Assembly (NCBI RefSeq): GCF_000143415.4
Contig: NW_003314374.1
Span: 474,751 to 538,750, forward strand
From: Selaginella moellendorffii
Taxonomy: Eukaryota; Streptophyta; Lycopodiopsida; Selaginellales; Selaginellaceae
Length of the DNA: 64,000 nucleotides
Direction: 5' to 3'
Positions 1-9,810 of this stretch are shown in pieces (position 1 is the first letter of the stretch; the number at the start of each line of letters is the position of its first letter). The notes below the pieces were generated by a model, which was given only the letters and a program-made list of their open reading frames with translations, was not told the DNA's origin and made no database searches. The position numbers and the translations under genes were made by a program.

Positions 1-2
1 TC

Positions 3-131
3 ATCCTTGGCCTTGTGGTCATGCTCTTCATCAAGTGGAGACACTCTCGACGACACCAAAGAAGGGACAAACCTTTTCTTGTCTATAGTGTTGTGGCTGA
101 CATTGATGAGCATGACAGAGCAGCAGTCTAG
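3..131 (+). CDS. C-terminal tail of a single-pass membrane protein (5' end outside window)
   Basis: The open frame runs from the window edge to a TAG at 129-131 and encodes 42 residues. It begins inside a hydrophobic segment (LVVMLFIKW), followed by a basic stretch (RHSRRHQRRDK) and a short cytoplasmic-looking tail ending DRAAV. The same tail recurs at 3009-3137 with mostly conservative replacements (FIKW/LIKW, DKPF/DKAF, YSVV/YNVV), which suggests real coding sequence. The family is not recognised. A single-pass membrane protein with positive-inside topology is inferred from the hydrophobic-to-basic pattern only. Confidence 0.4.
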   Translation: MLGLVVMLFIKWRHSRRHQRRDKPFLVYSVVADIDEHDRAAV

Positions 132-1330
132 CAGTGATTCAAGGTAAGCTTTAAAATCAAAGTTATTTTCTTCATAAATTCTAATGTTATCTTTTATAAC
201 CGAAGCTCATTCACCATCAGCGCCATTCTACGTTGTAGCTATATCTAAATCTCTAACTGAGCCACATTGAGCAGCAGCAATATTCAATATTGAGCAACAA
301 CGATACAATGCTCAACATCAAGCACAAATGTGTTGCCTTTGAAATCTCTTACAAATTCGAAAATGTCATCTTAAAAAATCCAACAACAAGAGGGTTAAAT
401 TTATTTTCTGAATTATTTGTCCATCTTCTAGAATTTTTTTAATGGCAATTCTCTTTTTCCCATTTGGTATTATTTTAAAGCATAAATTAACCTATAAATA
501 AAAAAATGAATGTGTTCAAAACATAGTTGCCTTGCAATATTATATTGACAAAGTTCAAATGGAGAAGGATTGATTTTTTCAACACTTCTTTGTGAGTTAG
601 TTTCTATTTGACAAATCCCTTTTTAGCCATAACATTTTTTTCTTCTCCAAAAGACAAACAATGTGTAAATTATAATTTTTTCTTTTCTAATTTGCTAGAT
701 TACTTTAGCATTTTTACCTTAGCCTCAGTTAAGTTCATTTGCTAAAGCCTAACTTGTATTTGATCTTATTTAACTTTAGCTACTCATTGCACAAGTAGTA
801 AAGTGTTAGTCATTTATCCATGGATTTCTAAATTTTCTTTTAATCCCTTTTTTCAGGTTAAATTAAATTTAAAATTTGGCTACAAACATATTAAACCTAT
901 AATTTTTTAGGTATAACAAGATTTGGTCATAAAACTTTATAAATCCTAAACCTTATGTACCTTTTTTTAATTTGAACCTCAAAAAGAAACACCATACACT
1001 ATAGCCTGAAATCGGTACCCTTACTTTCCACTTTCATCCCAACGAAAAAGCCCAAGCCCAAAAGAAGGACTAAAATTACTCTTTAAACACTTCTTTATAA
1101 TGCTTCTAACATTGGTCTTGGAGGTGTGTTAACATATCCTGACTACACTTGACCTTTCATTTTACACTTTAGGAGCATCTTTTGCACTCTTTGAATCCAT
1201 ACTCACTCCCACCTAAGGCTATTAACTTCTAGTCTCCTTCAACTCAATTTGCAAGCACCATTGAAAAATCTTTAACCTCACTTTCCCAATTATACTTTTA
1301 AAACCCATTGCAACCTGACAACTCCACCAA
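132..1330. other. AT-rich stretch without recognised gene
   Basis: Apart from the first part (to about 470), which is the 3' flank shared with 3140-3440, this is AT-rich DNA with many stops in all frames and poly-T/poly-A runs. I see no RNA gene or conserved domain in it. Confidence 0.5.
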
Positions 1331-1576
1331 GCCCTAGTTTTTCAAAAGCAAGAGATTTTTAGAGCATAAAGAAGGAAATCCATCAAAGTCAGTAAGGGGA
1401 GAAGATAACAAGTAGGAGAAACATGGGGCAGATTCTTCAGCATTTAGAACAAGCACAACAAGCAAGAAAAATAACAAGCTTTGCTGGTGAGGTAAGGCTG
1501 ACACTTCTGCCTCCAGCCAGGGAAGGGGCTTATGGACACCACCACCACTATTGAGTAAAACTCTACAATCACAACC

Positions 1577-2585
1577 ATGGAAACCATCGTTCATCAGTGC
1601 ATGGACACCAACTCCATTACCCTAGGGAGGAAGTCTGGACCACCAACACCAAGCAGGACTTCAACCATCACCACCAACAATGATTTCAAGGCCACCATCA
1701 TTGGCTTCCACCACCTTTGTCTTCAACACCAACTAAGGAGAGAGGGCCAGCGTCTCATAACAATCTCAGGTATGTTCCTCCATTGTGGCTTGCTTGCTTT
1801 CACAATGGTACATACAAGACTTGGCATACACAACAACCACCAACTCCTCGGCTAGCAAGCTCCACTCCAGCAGGCCGCCACCACTTGGGTCGAGCTCCTC
1901 TGCCTCAGCCATCACCACGTTCTGGAGCACACAGCAGCAGCAGCAATGGTCCAGTGGCAGAAAGCACACCACTGCCACCTTCTTAGTGTTCCTCAACACA
2001 CAGTGGTGCACCAAAGCTGGTCGCTCTTCAGGCTTTCGAGACTCCAGCTATCCTAGGTATGTGTTCTTCTGCATTGTTGGACACCTCCTTTTACATAATT
2101 CTCGCAAGAGAGGTAAACATAGCCACCATCCTCCCCCATCGGGTAATCATCCAACACCACCACCACTTTCTGCACACAGTACCACCACCGCCAAATGTTG
2201 GTTGCCCTTCAAGCTTTCAATCCAATATATGTATTCCTCTGCATTGTTAAACACCTCCTTTTACATAATTCTCACAAGAGAGGTAAACACAGCCACCATC
2301 CTCCACCACTGGGTGATCATCCTCGGCCCTCTTAGCCTTCCTCACCACAAGGTGGCAGCCACGGTCTAGGATGCCATGCACCACTGCCACACAGTGGTAG
2401 CAATGGTGCAACGCCACTGCCAAAAGCTGGTCAAGGTTTCACCTCCCAGCAGTTCCACGTATGTGTTCCTCTGCAATTCTGGCTACCTCCTTTACATTGG
2501 TCCTCGCAGGAGATCTCAACACGGCCACCATCATTCCACACCACCTCCTTCACCACTAGATGATCCATACAGTGTTAGCCATTGA
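1577..2585 (+). pseudogene. Decayed Pro/His/Ser-rich locus with repeated exon-intron-like units
   Basis: Open stretches in shifting frames encode Pro-, His- and Ser-rich, low-complexity protein (for example SHHPPPSGNHP). Four related units each contain a segment that looks like a short intron: it begins GTATGT or GTATTC near 1771, 2056, 2229 and 2460, has a middle like TTGTTAAACACCTCCTTTTACAT, and ends CAAG or GCAG about 50 nt later. After each, the sequence resumes with an AGAGGTAAACA-type exon start. No single frame joins all units, so the locus is probably a degenerate gene made of tandemly duplicated exons. It may be the 5' part of the membrane-protein gene ending at 3137. Confidence 0.35.
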
Positions 2586-2696
2586 ACCCAAGGGAAAAGC
2601 ACACCGGCTTGTTACCTCCTTGACATAATGTTTGTGAGCATTTTGGAGCTCCTCCATCTCAGCCACCACCTCTAGCTCACAAGCATCATCACCATT

Positions 2697-2880
2697 CTCG
2701 TGATGATCTTGGAAGTGTCAAATGGCGTCCACATGGTGATCCTAGAACTTTTGACTAGCATCCACATGGTGATCTTGGAAGTGTTGATTGGCATCCACAC
2801 AACGATCTTGGACATTTTAACTGGCATCCACACGGTGATACTAGAAGGGTCGATTGGAACCCTCACAATGATCCAGGAAT
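2697..2880 (+). repeat. 33-bp tandem repeat, about five units
   Basis: Imperfect direct repeats of 33 bp share the core GGTGATCTTGGAAGTG...ATTGGCATCCAC. The period is a multiple of three. In one frame they give an 11-residue hydrophobic repeat (IHMVILEVLIG type). In another frame they give a D/W/H/P-rich repeat (LGSVDWHPHGD) that is broken once by a stop. Confidence 0.75.
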
Positions 2881-3137
2881 TCCTAGCAATCCCAACAGTC
2901 CCAGCAGCCAACAACCCCCTTCCAGCTCTTCAAGGTGCACACTTCTCTCTGGCAACAACAGGAGCAACAGCTTTGGTGTGGATCCCGTTTGTGGCCATTG
3001 TGCTCATCGTCCTTGCCCTTGTGGTCATGCTCCTCATCAAGTGGAGACACTCTCGACGACACCAAAGAAGGGACAAAGCTTTTCTTGTCTACAATGTTGT
3101 GACCGACATTGATAAGTATGGCAGAGCAGCAGTCTAG
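2700..3137 (+). CDS. Putative single-pass membrane protein with 11-residue repeats
   Basis: This 145-codon open frame starts at an ATG and has three parts. Residues 1-60 are five 11-residue hydrophobic repeats. Residues 61-85 form an Ala/Pro/Thr linker. Residues about 88-108 are a strong membrane segment (WIPFVAIVLIVLALVVMLLI), followed by the basic stretch KWRHSRRHQRRDK and a 25-residue tail. The tail is the paralogue of the one ending at 131. The repeat half could be read in another frame and the true 5' exons may lie upstream, so the start is uncertain. No family is recognised. Confidence 0.35.
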   Translation: MMILEVSNGVHMVILELLTSIHMVILEVLIGIHTTILDILTGIHTVILEGSIGTLTMIQEFLAIPTVPAANNPLPALQGAHFSLATTGATALVWIPFVAIVLIVLALVVMLLIKWRHSRRHQRRDKAFLVYNVVTDIDKYGRAAV

Positions 3138-3440
3138 CAGTGATTCAAAGCTTTAAAATCACTAATTGCGCATCATATCTGTATATCCGTTGCTGCTTGA
3201 TGTTGACTGGAGATTTGTCCGGTGCGCGCTTTTCTGCTGCTGCTGAAATTGAGCTTTGGCTATAAAACATAACACAGAATCTGTGAAGAGAACAATTTTG
3301 ATCTAATGCCCAACATCAAGCACAAATTCGAAGGTGTCAGCTTAAAAAGTCAAGGAGAACAAAGTTTAGACTTATTTTCTGATTATTTGTCCATCTTCTA
3401 GATTGGTTTTAATGGCAAATCTCTTTTTAGCCATTCTTTT
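3005..3440 (+). repeat. Direct duplication of window positions 1-470
   Basis: From TCATCGTCCTTG at about 3005 through the stop and 3' flank (AACATCAAGCACAAATTCGA, then TTATTTGTCCATCTTCTAGA) the sequence repeats 1-470 with scattered changes and small indels. This indicates a tandem gene duplication with a period of about 3 kb whose first copy is cut by the window edge. Confidence 0.8.
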
Positions 3441-3477
3441 GAAGAATAATTTTAAATTTATATAAACAAACCTCGCC

Positions 3478-3949
3478 TCAAAAAATGCATCCAGGGATGC
3501 ATTCTTCATACATCAATTTCTCAACCTTGCTCTGCCTATTTTCTTCTCTGTGTTCTAAGAATCGAAGAGCATCATCCTTCTCCATACCATATTTACAAAT
3601 TAAAACAAAGCTACTACTTGCTCGCAATGAAGACAGAGTCTTTCCAGAGGCCTCCAGCGTGTCTGCATACCTGGAAAGCTCTATTTTGCCAAGAAAGTTT
3701 CTCATCTCAAAAGCTTTCTGCTTAAGCACAAGAGTGAATTCTTTGAAATGAGAGATTTCTGACACTCACCCTTTGCTGCTTAGTAAGGCCCAGCGCTTTC
3801 ACATCTTTCCTGGTCATTGACTTGAGCGATTCAACGCTGTCCCATCCCTTCCTGACAAAGATCTTGGATGTTCCAGCAAGAACACTGCTGCCGAGGTAGT
3901 CATCTAGATTATCAGGGGCAGATCTATCCTTTGCTTCTGTGCCCTGCAT
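3478..3949 (-). CDS. Small protein with SAM-like fold segment
   Basis: Two exons (3770-3949 and 3478-3717) joined in phase 0 across a GTGAGT...AAGCAG intron give a 139-aa protein. Residues 15-60 (DDYLGSSVLAGTSKIF, then ESLKSMTRKDVKALGL) resemble the helices of a sterile-alpha-motif domain. The C-terminal half repeats a similar pattern (LSRYADTLEASGKTLSSLRA) and ends with a charged helix. A role in protein or RNA binding is inferred only from the possible SAM fold. A frameshifted relative lies at 20378-20850 on the other strand. The long intergenic stretch to 5112 holds no clear gene apart from a doubtful 88-codon frame at 4349-4615. Confidence 0.5.
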
Positions 3950-4348
3950 TGTTGCTCGTCTTGTTGAGAAGAAAGAAGCTCTTTAAAATGCCCTGGTAGT
4001 CAAATAGAAAGTAGAATCAAAGTGACATTAATCCTCCTCCTAAGCTTTAAAAGTAAAAGTCTCACATCCCAACTTTGTCAAGATGATGTCGCAAACATTA
4101 TGTGAATTGACGACAAATTGCTGCATGCCCTGCCCGTCAGCATGATACGCGACTTATAGTTTAAATAAAGGAGAATAGAGGGAAAGAGAGAAGAATGTTT
4201 GCATGACCAATGCTACCAAACAACAAGATCTCTCCACGCATTCATTCTTCACCTCACGATCGCTCCCTACGTCCAGCTATTGGAGGGATCCTCTGAGATC
4301 TTCATGAAAGAGGTTGTGATCATAGAGATTATTATAGAACAAGCCTGA

Positions 4349-4615
4349 ATGCAGAAAGCTCAGATGCATGCGTGGTCCTTCATGGAGCACAGTACTGAAG
4401 AACAGCCTTCAGCAGAAGCACCAAGAAAAAAAAGAGAATATGATTCTTCCAAGGCCATCCTAAAGAAAAATCGCTTTGATCCTGGATCCTGGGAATCGCT
4501 TGTGCCCTCGCCACCCGGGATCTGTTATATTCTAAGATTGTCATTCTGTGTTTACTGTTACTGTGCTTCGACTAGCATAGAACCTAACCTATCTCCTTTC
4601 AACAATGTGACATAA
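4349..4615 (+). CDS. Doubtful small ORF, unknown
   Basis: This ATG-started frame of 88 codons begins MQKAQMHAWSFMEH and includes a basic patch (APRKKREYDSSKAILKKNRF). Splice signals and homology are not evident. It is the only sizeable frame in 3950-5111, which otherwise looks like ordinary intergenic DNA. It could be a chance frame or the first exon of a small gene. Confidence 0.15.
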   Translation: MQKAQMHAWSFMEHSTEEQPSAEAPRKKREYDSSKAILKKNRFDPGSWESLVPSPPGICYILRLSFCVYCYCASTSIEPNLSPFNNVT

Positions 4616-5111
4616 ACTTGACTCTCATGGTAGGTAAAATGTCACACTAAAAAAATAACAGGATACAAAGTTGTGGACAAAAGTTCCTCACTTCTCTTAG
4701 AGGAGTTTGTAAAGCAAAACACGCAACCTTTAGATCTTCAACGCTCTCCCCCCTGAAAAACTCCAGAACAAATTTAGCTTTCCCAACCCGCTTAATTAAG
4801 AAAATTTCTCAGCGCAATTAAGTAAATGGCTTTCGAAAGGCTGGAGACCATCCACCACATTGCATCACTAAATACTATTTGGAAAATAGAGTTCCTAACA
4901 TTTTCACTCAAACTTGTGAAATCTATATAATCCACAATTCACTCAGTAGATTACCAAGGACTTGTCCGTCTGTGCTCAGCACATTGTAGCTGTGGAGAAG
5001 CATGCACAACTCACTAGCTGTTTGAAACAACTCCTAGTTGAAAGTGGAAACTAGCTCACAAAGAAAGTGAAAACAATGATCTCCTTGATCACAAGTTCTC
5101 ACAAGAGCTCA

Positions 5112-5729
5112 TCAAAGAGGTTTCACAAACATTGCCCGATTCACTTGAACTAACGACAAATCCCCGATGGGCTGAATTGCCTGTCCACCAGCAACTACCA
5201 CTGGCTCCCGCGTGTGATCATCTAGAACAGAACTTACCACTTAGATTGAGCGCCAGGAATTTGTGTGATCAAACTTACCAAACAACGTGTTGAAGGACGA
5301 AGCTGGGGGTGTTGCCAGATGGTTCAGGCTCACGTAAGTGAGGAGAGTAAACGGAATTGCAAGCATGAAAAGCCCAGGAACCACAACAGCCCAATACCTG
5401 CGAGAGCTAGAGTAAAACCAAAGGCACTAGCTTTGTAGTGTTTCCAAAGCTTACCTGTCGGGATAGTACGTTATTCCAAGATAATGAAGCCAAGGTTCGG
5501 GGAGATACGCCCAGATAACATACACTCCTGGATTCGTAGTTCGCCACTGTCAGCGATTCAGATTGAGAATCTAAAGTATTCACTCACCAAATGCGACTAT
5601 GGTTGAGATCGCTCCCACGAATGCATAAACCTCTGCGGGCTTTGTTCCTTGACTCTTGCGTTTCTCGTGATCCTACAATCCAGGAAAAAAGAATAATGGA
5701 AAAGGTTGATCGATCGCTTGATATACCAT
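5112..5729 (-). CDS. PIGP: PIG-P, subunit of GPI-N-acetylglucosaminyltransferase
   Basis: PIG-P is a small two-pass ER membrane subunit of the complex that transfers GlcNAc to phosphatidylinositol, the first step of GPI-anchor synthesis. Exons: 5727-5729 (ATG only), 5588-5672, 5455-5527, 5279-5397 and 5112-5221, giving 129 aa. Visible landmarks are EVYAFVGAISTIVAFGVYVI (first membrane helix), then LGITYYPDRYWAVVVP, the second helix, the family motif LNHLATPPASSFNTLF, and a C-terminal DL...VNRAMF. The start codon directly follows the stop of the upstream COX16-like gene (TGAATG) and is split from the rest by an intron, so either the pair shares a transcript or PIG-P has another first exon. A broken inverted copy lies at 16020-16640. 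Confidence 0.85.
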
Positions 5730-6173
5730 TCACTTGTCGGCCTTCTCTCCGGGCCGTGGAACTTTCTTGTACTCGAAATTGTTGATGTCTACGTGCTGCT
5801 GGATTGCCTGCATTCCAGAAACAATTAAATCTTAAGCAAGGATCAAGAGCACGCGGTTAATTACCTTGAGCTCTTCCTCGAGTGTGGTGGGCTTTCTCTG
5901 CTTGAAGTTCTTGAGAATCCCCTCCTTGGAAAGGGCCTGCGTCACTTTTAGAAGCTCCCAATCCCTCTCGTCGCGCTCGTGGACGACCTCAGTTCTAGAA
6001 TCCCAGAAAATAAATTAAAGCGAAAAAAAGAATGCTTGTTACCTCCCAGCAACGATCTGAGCGATGCCAACGTAGCCAATGACGGACCCAGCTATGATCG
6101 GGAGGCCAAAAAGAAAGAACCGATTCGACCCACTCAGCCTCCGTCCCTTCTGGATCCCCCGCACAGTGGACAT
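5730..6173 (-). CDS. COX16: COX16-like cytochrome c oxidase assembly factor
   Basis: Exons 6043-6173, 5865-5994 and 5730-5807 give a 112-aa protein. It has a basic N terminus, one membrane helix (FFLFGLPIIAGSVIGYVGIA, residues about 19-38), a charged region (EVVHERDERDWELL) and the C-terminal signature TLEEELKAIQ...INNFEYKKVPRPGEK. The last part matches the LEEE...PRP pattern of COX16, an inner-mitochondrial-membrane protein that helps build the COX1/COX2 modules of complex IV. The assignment rests on this pattern and the length typical of the family. The stop TGA abuts the ATG of PIG-P. A broken inverted copy lies at 15530-16000. Confidence 0.65.
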
Positions 6174-6365
6174 TTGCTCTAAGCAAACCCTACTAGGTAG
6201 CTGAAAAAAATCTTGTCACCTTGAAAGAAAAAATTGGATTTTTGAAAAAAAAAATTCGGGGCGATTTCTGTGTAAATAAAGAGCTACATTAGCTTGCAAA
6301 CGTAGGTAAGTGAGACTAGTGTTAGAAATCTACCAACATGGCTACGAGAAGAAAGAAGAAAATCT

Positions 6366-6760
6366 TCATGATTCCTTGAGAACTTCCTCCGGAATATCTT
6401 CCTCTTCCTCGTTCTTGAGCTCTTCATCTTCCATCTCTGCAAGCCAAGCAAAATGCAAAGAGAAGAACGAATAAGAAAAACCTGGACGAGAAACGCAAAT
6501 GGTACTTACTCTGGATTTCCTCGTCGGTGAGCTCCGGAGCGTCCTCTCCCTCGACAGCCGGAGCTTTGTCGTCGACTTCTGCCGCTGCTGCGTCGTCTTC
6601 CACAACAATCACTGGAATCGTTGCGTCTTTATCCGTCGTGGGATAGTAGTACTCGGATTGAGTGTCCTGGAAACACAAACAAGATGGAAAGAAAAGAGAG
6701 GAAGATCAAGTAAAGTTCTTATAACCAAAGAGAAAAAGTGAGAACCTGGTAAGAAGCCAT
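6366..6760 (-). CDS. Small acidic protein of unknown function
   Basis: Three exons (6746-6760, 6510-6666, 6366-6436) with good GT-AG borders give 80 aa. The first exon encodes only MASYQ. The protein is strongly acidic and alanine-rich (VEDDAAAAEVDD, then MEDEELKNEEEEDIPEEV) with a Tyr-rich start (SEYYYPTTDKD). It has no membrane segment or signal peptide and is probably disordered. No family is recognised. It sits between the COX16-like gene and the sigma factor on the same strand with short gaps. Confidence 0.6.
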
Positions 6761-6983
6761 TGGAACCTTGGTACAGAACTGAAAAGCCCAAAGCCCCCTT
6801 TAAAAACGCACTGACTGTACCGAAACTCACTGAGAGTGAGACACGCTTCACTGGCAAACTTTCCATGCAATGGAAGAATATGCAGCTTGATTCATGGCAG
6901 CCTCCGATTGGTTACAAAGAAATAGAGGAGAAACCAAAATTTTTACCACGTACCTTTAAAGAGCGCTCGAGAAAGTTTTGATA

Positions 6984-9077
6984 TTACAAGTCAGTATTGG
7001 TGGTGAAAGTTTTGACAAAACTCGCCAGTAGCTCCTTTCCTCCCAGCTCGTGAATCTTGGCCAGTGCACGCTTCTCGATCTGGCGAACTCGTTCTCTAGA
7101 GAGGTTGAAATGGTGGCTCAGCTCCTCCAAAGTTCTGTCCCTTCCATCGCCAATGCCATAGCGGAGTGTCAGGACTTCCTTCTCCCTGGGCTTCAGGAGA
7201 TTGAGCACTTTGTCGAGCTGTTCCTTTAGTAGCGCCTTCTCGGCAACTAGAAGAGAGGACTCTACTTCCGGGTCCGGTAGGATTTCCTGTAGCAAAAACA
7301 AGAAAAGAAAAGAAAAAAATTAACAATTTTTTTAGTGTCGCAAGAATATGGTTTTGCTTACCAAAAGAGTGACGTTGTCGCAACCTGGTACATTGTCGTC
7401 CAATGACTTTGGATGTCTCATAAGATTGGCAGCCAGATGGACTTTTTGCGCAGTCGTTCCAAGGATCGTGGCCACTTCCTCGTTTGTTGGAAATGTACCA
7501 CGTTCTTCGAAGATCCTGGCTCTCGTCTTTAAAACTCGAGTGTGCGTATCAAATAGATGCATCTGAAAGACAATGTTTCTTTTAGATTTGAACTGTACTT
7601 CTCGAAGTGAACAGGAGCTTACAGGCACTTGGCACATTATGCTGCGTTTCACCGATGCCCTCCTTACGGATAGCTCAATCCACCAAAGTACGTACGTTGA
7701 AAGCCGGAAACCTCGAGACGTGTCGAACTTTTCAACACCGTGAAGTAAACCGTTGATCCCTTCCTGCAGTACAAAGCCAAGTTGATAAATGCATGAAGAA
7801 AAACTAGCTCGACAGAGAAACTTTGATACTTCACCTGTATAAGATCCTCTATCGTCGTCCCCTTCAAACCAAACTTTCGGGCCACTTTGATCACGAGCCC
7901 GAGATTTGAAGAGACCATGTTGGTCCTGCATCTTTTTGCATGTTTGAGCTTCCTCCGAAGCTCTTGAGGTTCTATTTTCAATGCCTCGGCCCATTCTCTG
8001 AATGTTGGTTCACGTCCAAGCTGCTCGCTCATGCTGGTAAACAAGGCTTCCATTTTTATATGCTCCTGAGATTAAAAAAACAACGCACGAAACAGTAATT
8101 TAGCCAGCAAGCTCAGCATTTCATCATATATCTACAAAGAAAGTACCTTGAATTCCCACCTGAATACCATTGATTGCTTCCAGCTCCTCGGCAGCAGACA
8201 TTCGAGTCCTCCTAGATATTTGTGGACAGTACCGGTCTCTGCCTACGACTTTTCTCGATCCGGCTGGAAAAAGTCCTTTGATCGTCTCCCCATCTCCGTC
8301 CTCCATCTCGTTCTTTCTCTTCTCTGCTGCCTGTGCTCTTTTCATCATCCTTTGTTTGCGCCTCCTAGAGGTAACCGCTACTTCCACGTTGTACTTCCTC
8401 TCTAAGCTCTCCGCCTCTGTTGAAAGAAGTTCATTGGCTTGCAATGCAGTTTCTTCCGCTTCTTCTGTTGTCTCAATCCTCGCCACCTCTGGAAGTTGGA
8501 TGCTCTGCTCGAGTCCCAAAGTTGATCCAGCAAGTGGTTCGTTCGCGAGTTCCATTTCGCCAGAATCATCAGCAATGGCCTCGGCAGCTTCTCGAGCTGC
8601 TAGAACCGCCGCCCTTGCAAGAGCCATGGCTTCCTCGGCCGCGGCAATAGTCGTTGCCTCGTCACTAGCCAACCAAGCCTCAGTCTCTGTAAAACTGGAA
8701 GTGGTGGTCACTGCTCTCACTTGTAAGGTGCCAGCCACCTTCCATCTTCGTTCTGGGCCTTCGTGATTCCTATGCGGCAAAGAACTCCCAGCTAAGAAAA
8801 TAAACTTCTATGGCATCAGTAAACGACTTACCATGCTAGAACCGAGCTCCAAAGCCGTGGATTTGCATTGTGATGATCCAATTTTGCGAAGCATCCCCTC
8901 CTTCTGGAGCAAGGCTTTTGACGTCTCAACGAAGAAGTGCCTGGAAATTGGATAGAAACCACTCAGCGAGAGAATTCCCACTTCTTCCCACTTACTTGGA
9001 ATGCCAGGCGATAGAACAGAGCTACATTCCAGCACTGCGCCGCCAGTCGCAGCTGCCAAGCCTGCCACCACTGCCAT
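6984..9077 (-). CDS. Plastid RNA polymerase sigma factor (sigma-70 family)
   Basis: Seven exons (8996-9077, 8832-8940, 8160-8784, 7835-8065, 7623-7763, 7362-7562, 6984-7286) keep frame and give 563 aa. The N terminus is Ser/Arg-rich after an Ala-rich start, as in a plastid transit peptide, and is followed by the plant-sigma Ala-rich helix (AEEAMALARAAVLAAREAAE). Region 2 shows NLGLVIKVARKF, DLIQEGINGLLHGVEKFD and FRLSTYVLWWI. Region 3 follows near residues 400-450. Region 4 ends with LKPREKEVLTLRYGIG and the helix-turn-helix LEELSHHFNLSRERVRQIEKRAL. It directs the bacterial-type plastid polymerase to promoters. WIELSVRRAS replaces the usual WIRQA at the end of region 2. Which plant SIG class it belongs to cannot be told by eye. 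Confidence 0.92.
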
Positions 9078-9475
9078 TGCCTCAATGCTACGACCTCGTT
9101 CTCATATTTCCAGATCCTAGTCCTCAAATTCGCCGCCATTGCCCGAATGCGGCCATGGCAGCGCTTCCAGTCCAAGAATCCGCTTACAAAATAGAGGACG
9201 ATATTTGTGCAGCGCCATCGCTCCCATTTCCTCGGCGACGAACTGCCATATCCACAAGATTTTCGTTAAACCCTAGCAGTCGTGGCAAAAGAACCACCAT
9301 GTTAAACCTCAGCCGCTGGATGTCTCCAGCTCTCGACGGTCTGGATCCACATCTGGTTGAGTGGGCCAGATTCGCCCTGTTATCCAGACATATCTTAGCC
9401 TTCCAAAATAGCAATAGCAAAATTGGTTTTGTTTCTCATATTTTTGAAGATTAAGATTCTAACTGCTTTTATCAA
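9078..9475. other. Upstream region of sigma factor gene
   Basis: This stretch contains alternative upstream ATGs for the sigma gene in another frame and an unremarkable 78-codon minus frame at 9184-9420. No domain or RNA gene is seen. It is probably the promoter and 5' UTR of the sigma factor. Confidence 0.4.
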
Positions 9476-9480
9476 GCGGG

Positions 9481-9523
<43 letters not shown>

Positions 9524-9548
9524 GCGTGTTCGATCCACGCTCACCGCA
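9476..9548 (+). tRNA. tRNA-Phe (GAA)
   Basis: The cloverleaf is complete: acceptor GCGGGGA/TCACCGC (with one G-A mismatch), D-arm GCTCAGTTGGGAGAGC, anticodon arm CAGACTGAAGATCTG with anticodon GAA, and T-arm GCGTGTTCGATCCACGC. The A and B boxes of the RNA polymerase III promoter are present, and a TTTT terminator follows at about 9553. It has no intron and matches the usual plant tRNA-Phe. Confidence 0.97.
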
Positions 9549-9810
9549 TTGCTTTTCTTCTCTGTTTTAACTTTTGACGTATGAGGAATCTTTTGTCGAC
9601 AACTTTGTTGATGTCATTGTATGGTACATTTGAGTGTGATATTTTACTATCTCCTTGAATTCCGATGTTGCTAGAGAGACGCTAAGGTGACACCACCTGA
9701 ATGACAATCTGACAAGATCATGAAGTTTCACGGATGGAACTTGTTTATGCTAGCATGGTGACTATAGAAGATCCACATTGCCTTTATTCCATATGATCCA
9801 AAGGCGTCAC

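Noticed and set aside
5727-5807. A fused COX16-PIG-P single protein
   Set aside because: Neither GT donor at the junction joins the two genes in one frame. The first gives a shifted tail and the second lies after the stop codon.
8170-8766. 198-codon plus-strand frame opposite sigma-factor exon 3
   Set aside because: It is the complement of the Ala/Glu-rich exon. Ser/Ala text follows from the sense codons, and the sense strand has full domain and splice support.
6984-9077. Bacterial contamination or horizontal transfer suggested by the sigma-70 factor
   Set aside because: Seven exons with plant-like introns, a transit-peptide-like N terminus and the plant-specific Ala-rich region identify a normal nuclear gene for a plastid sigma factor.
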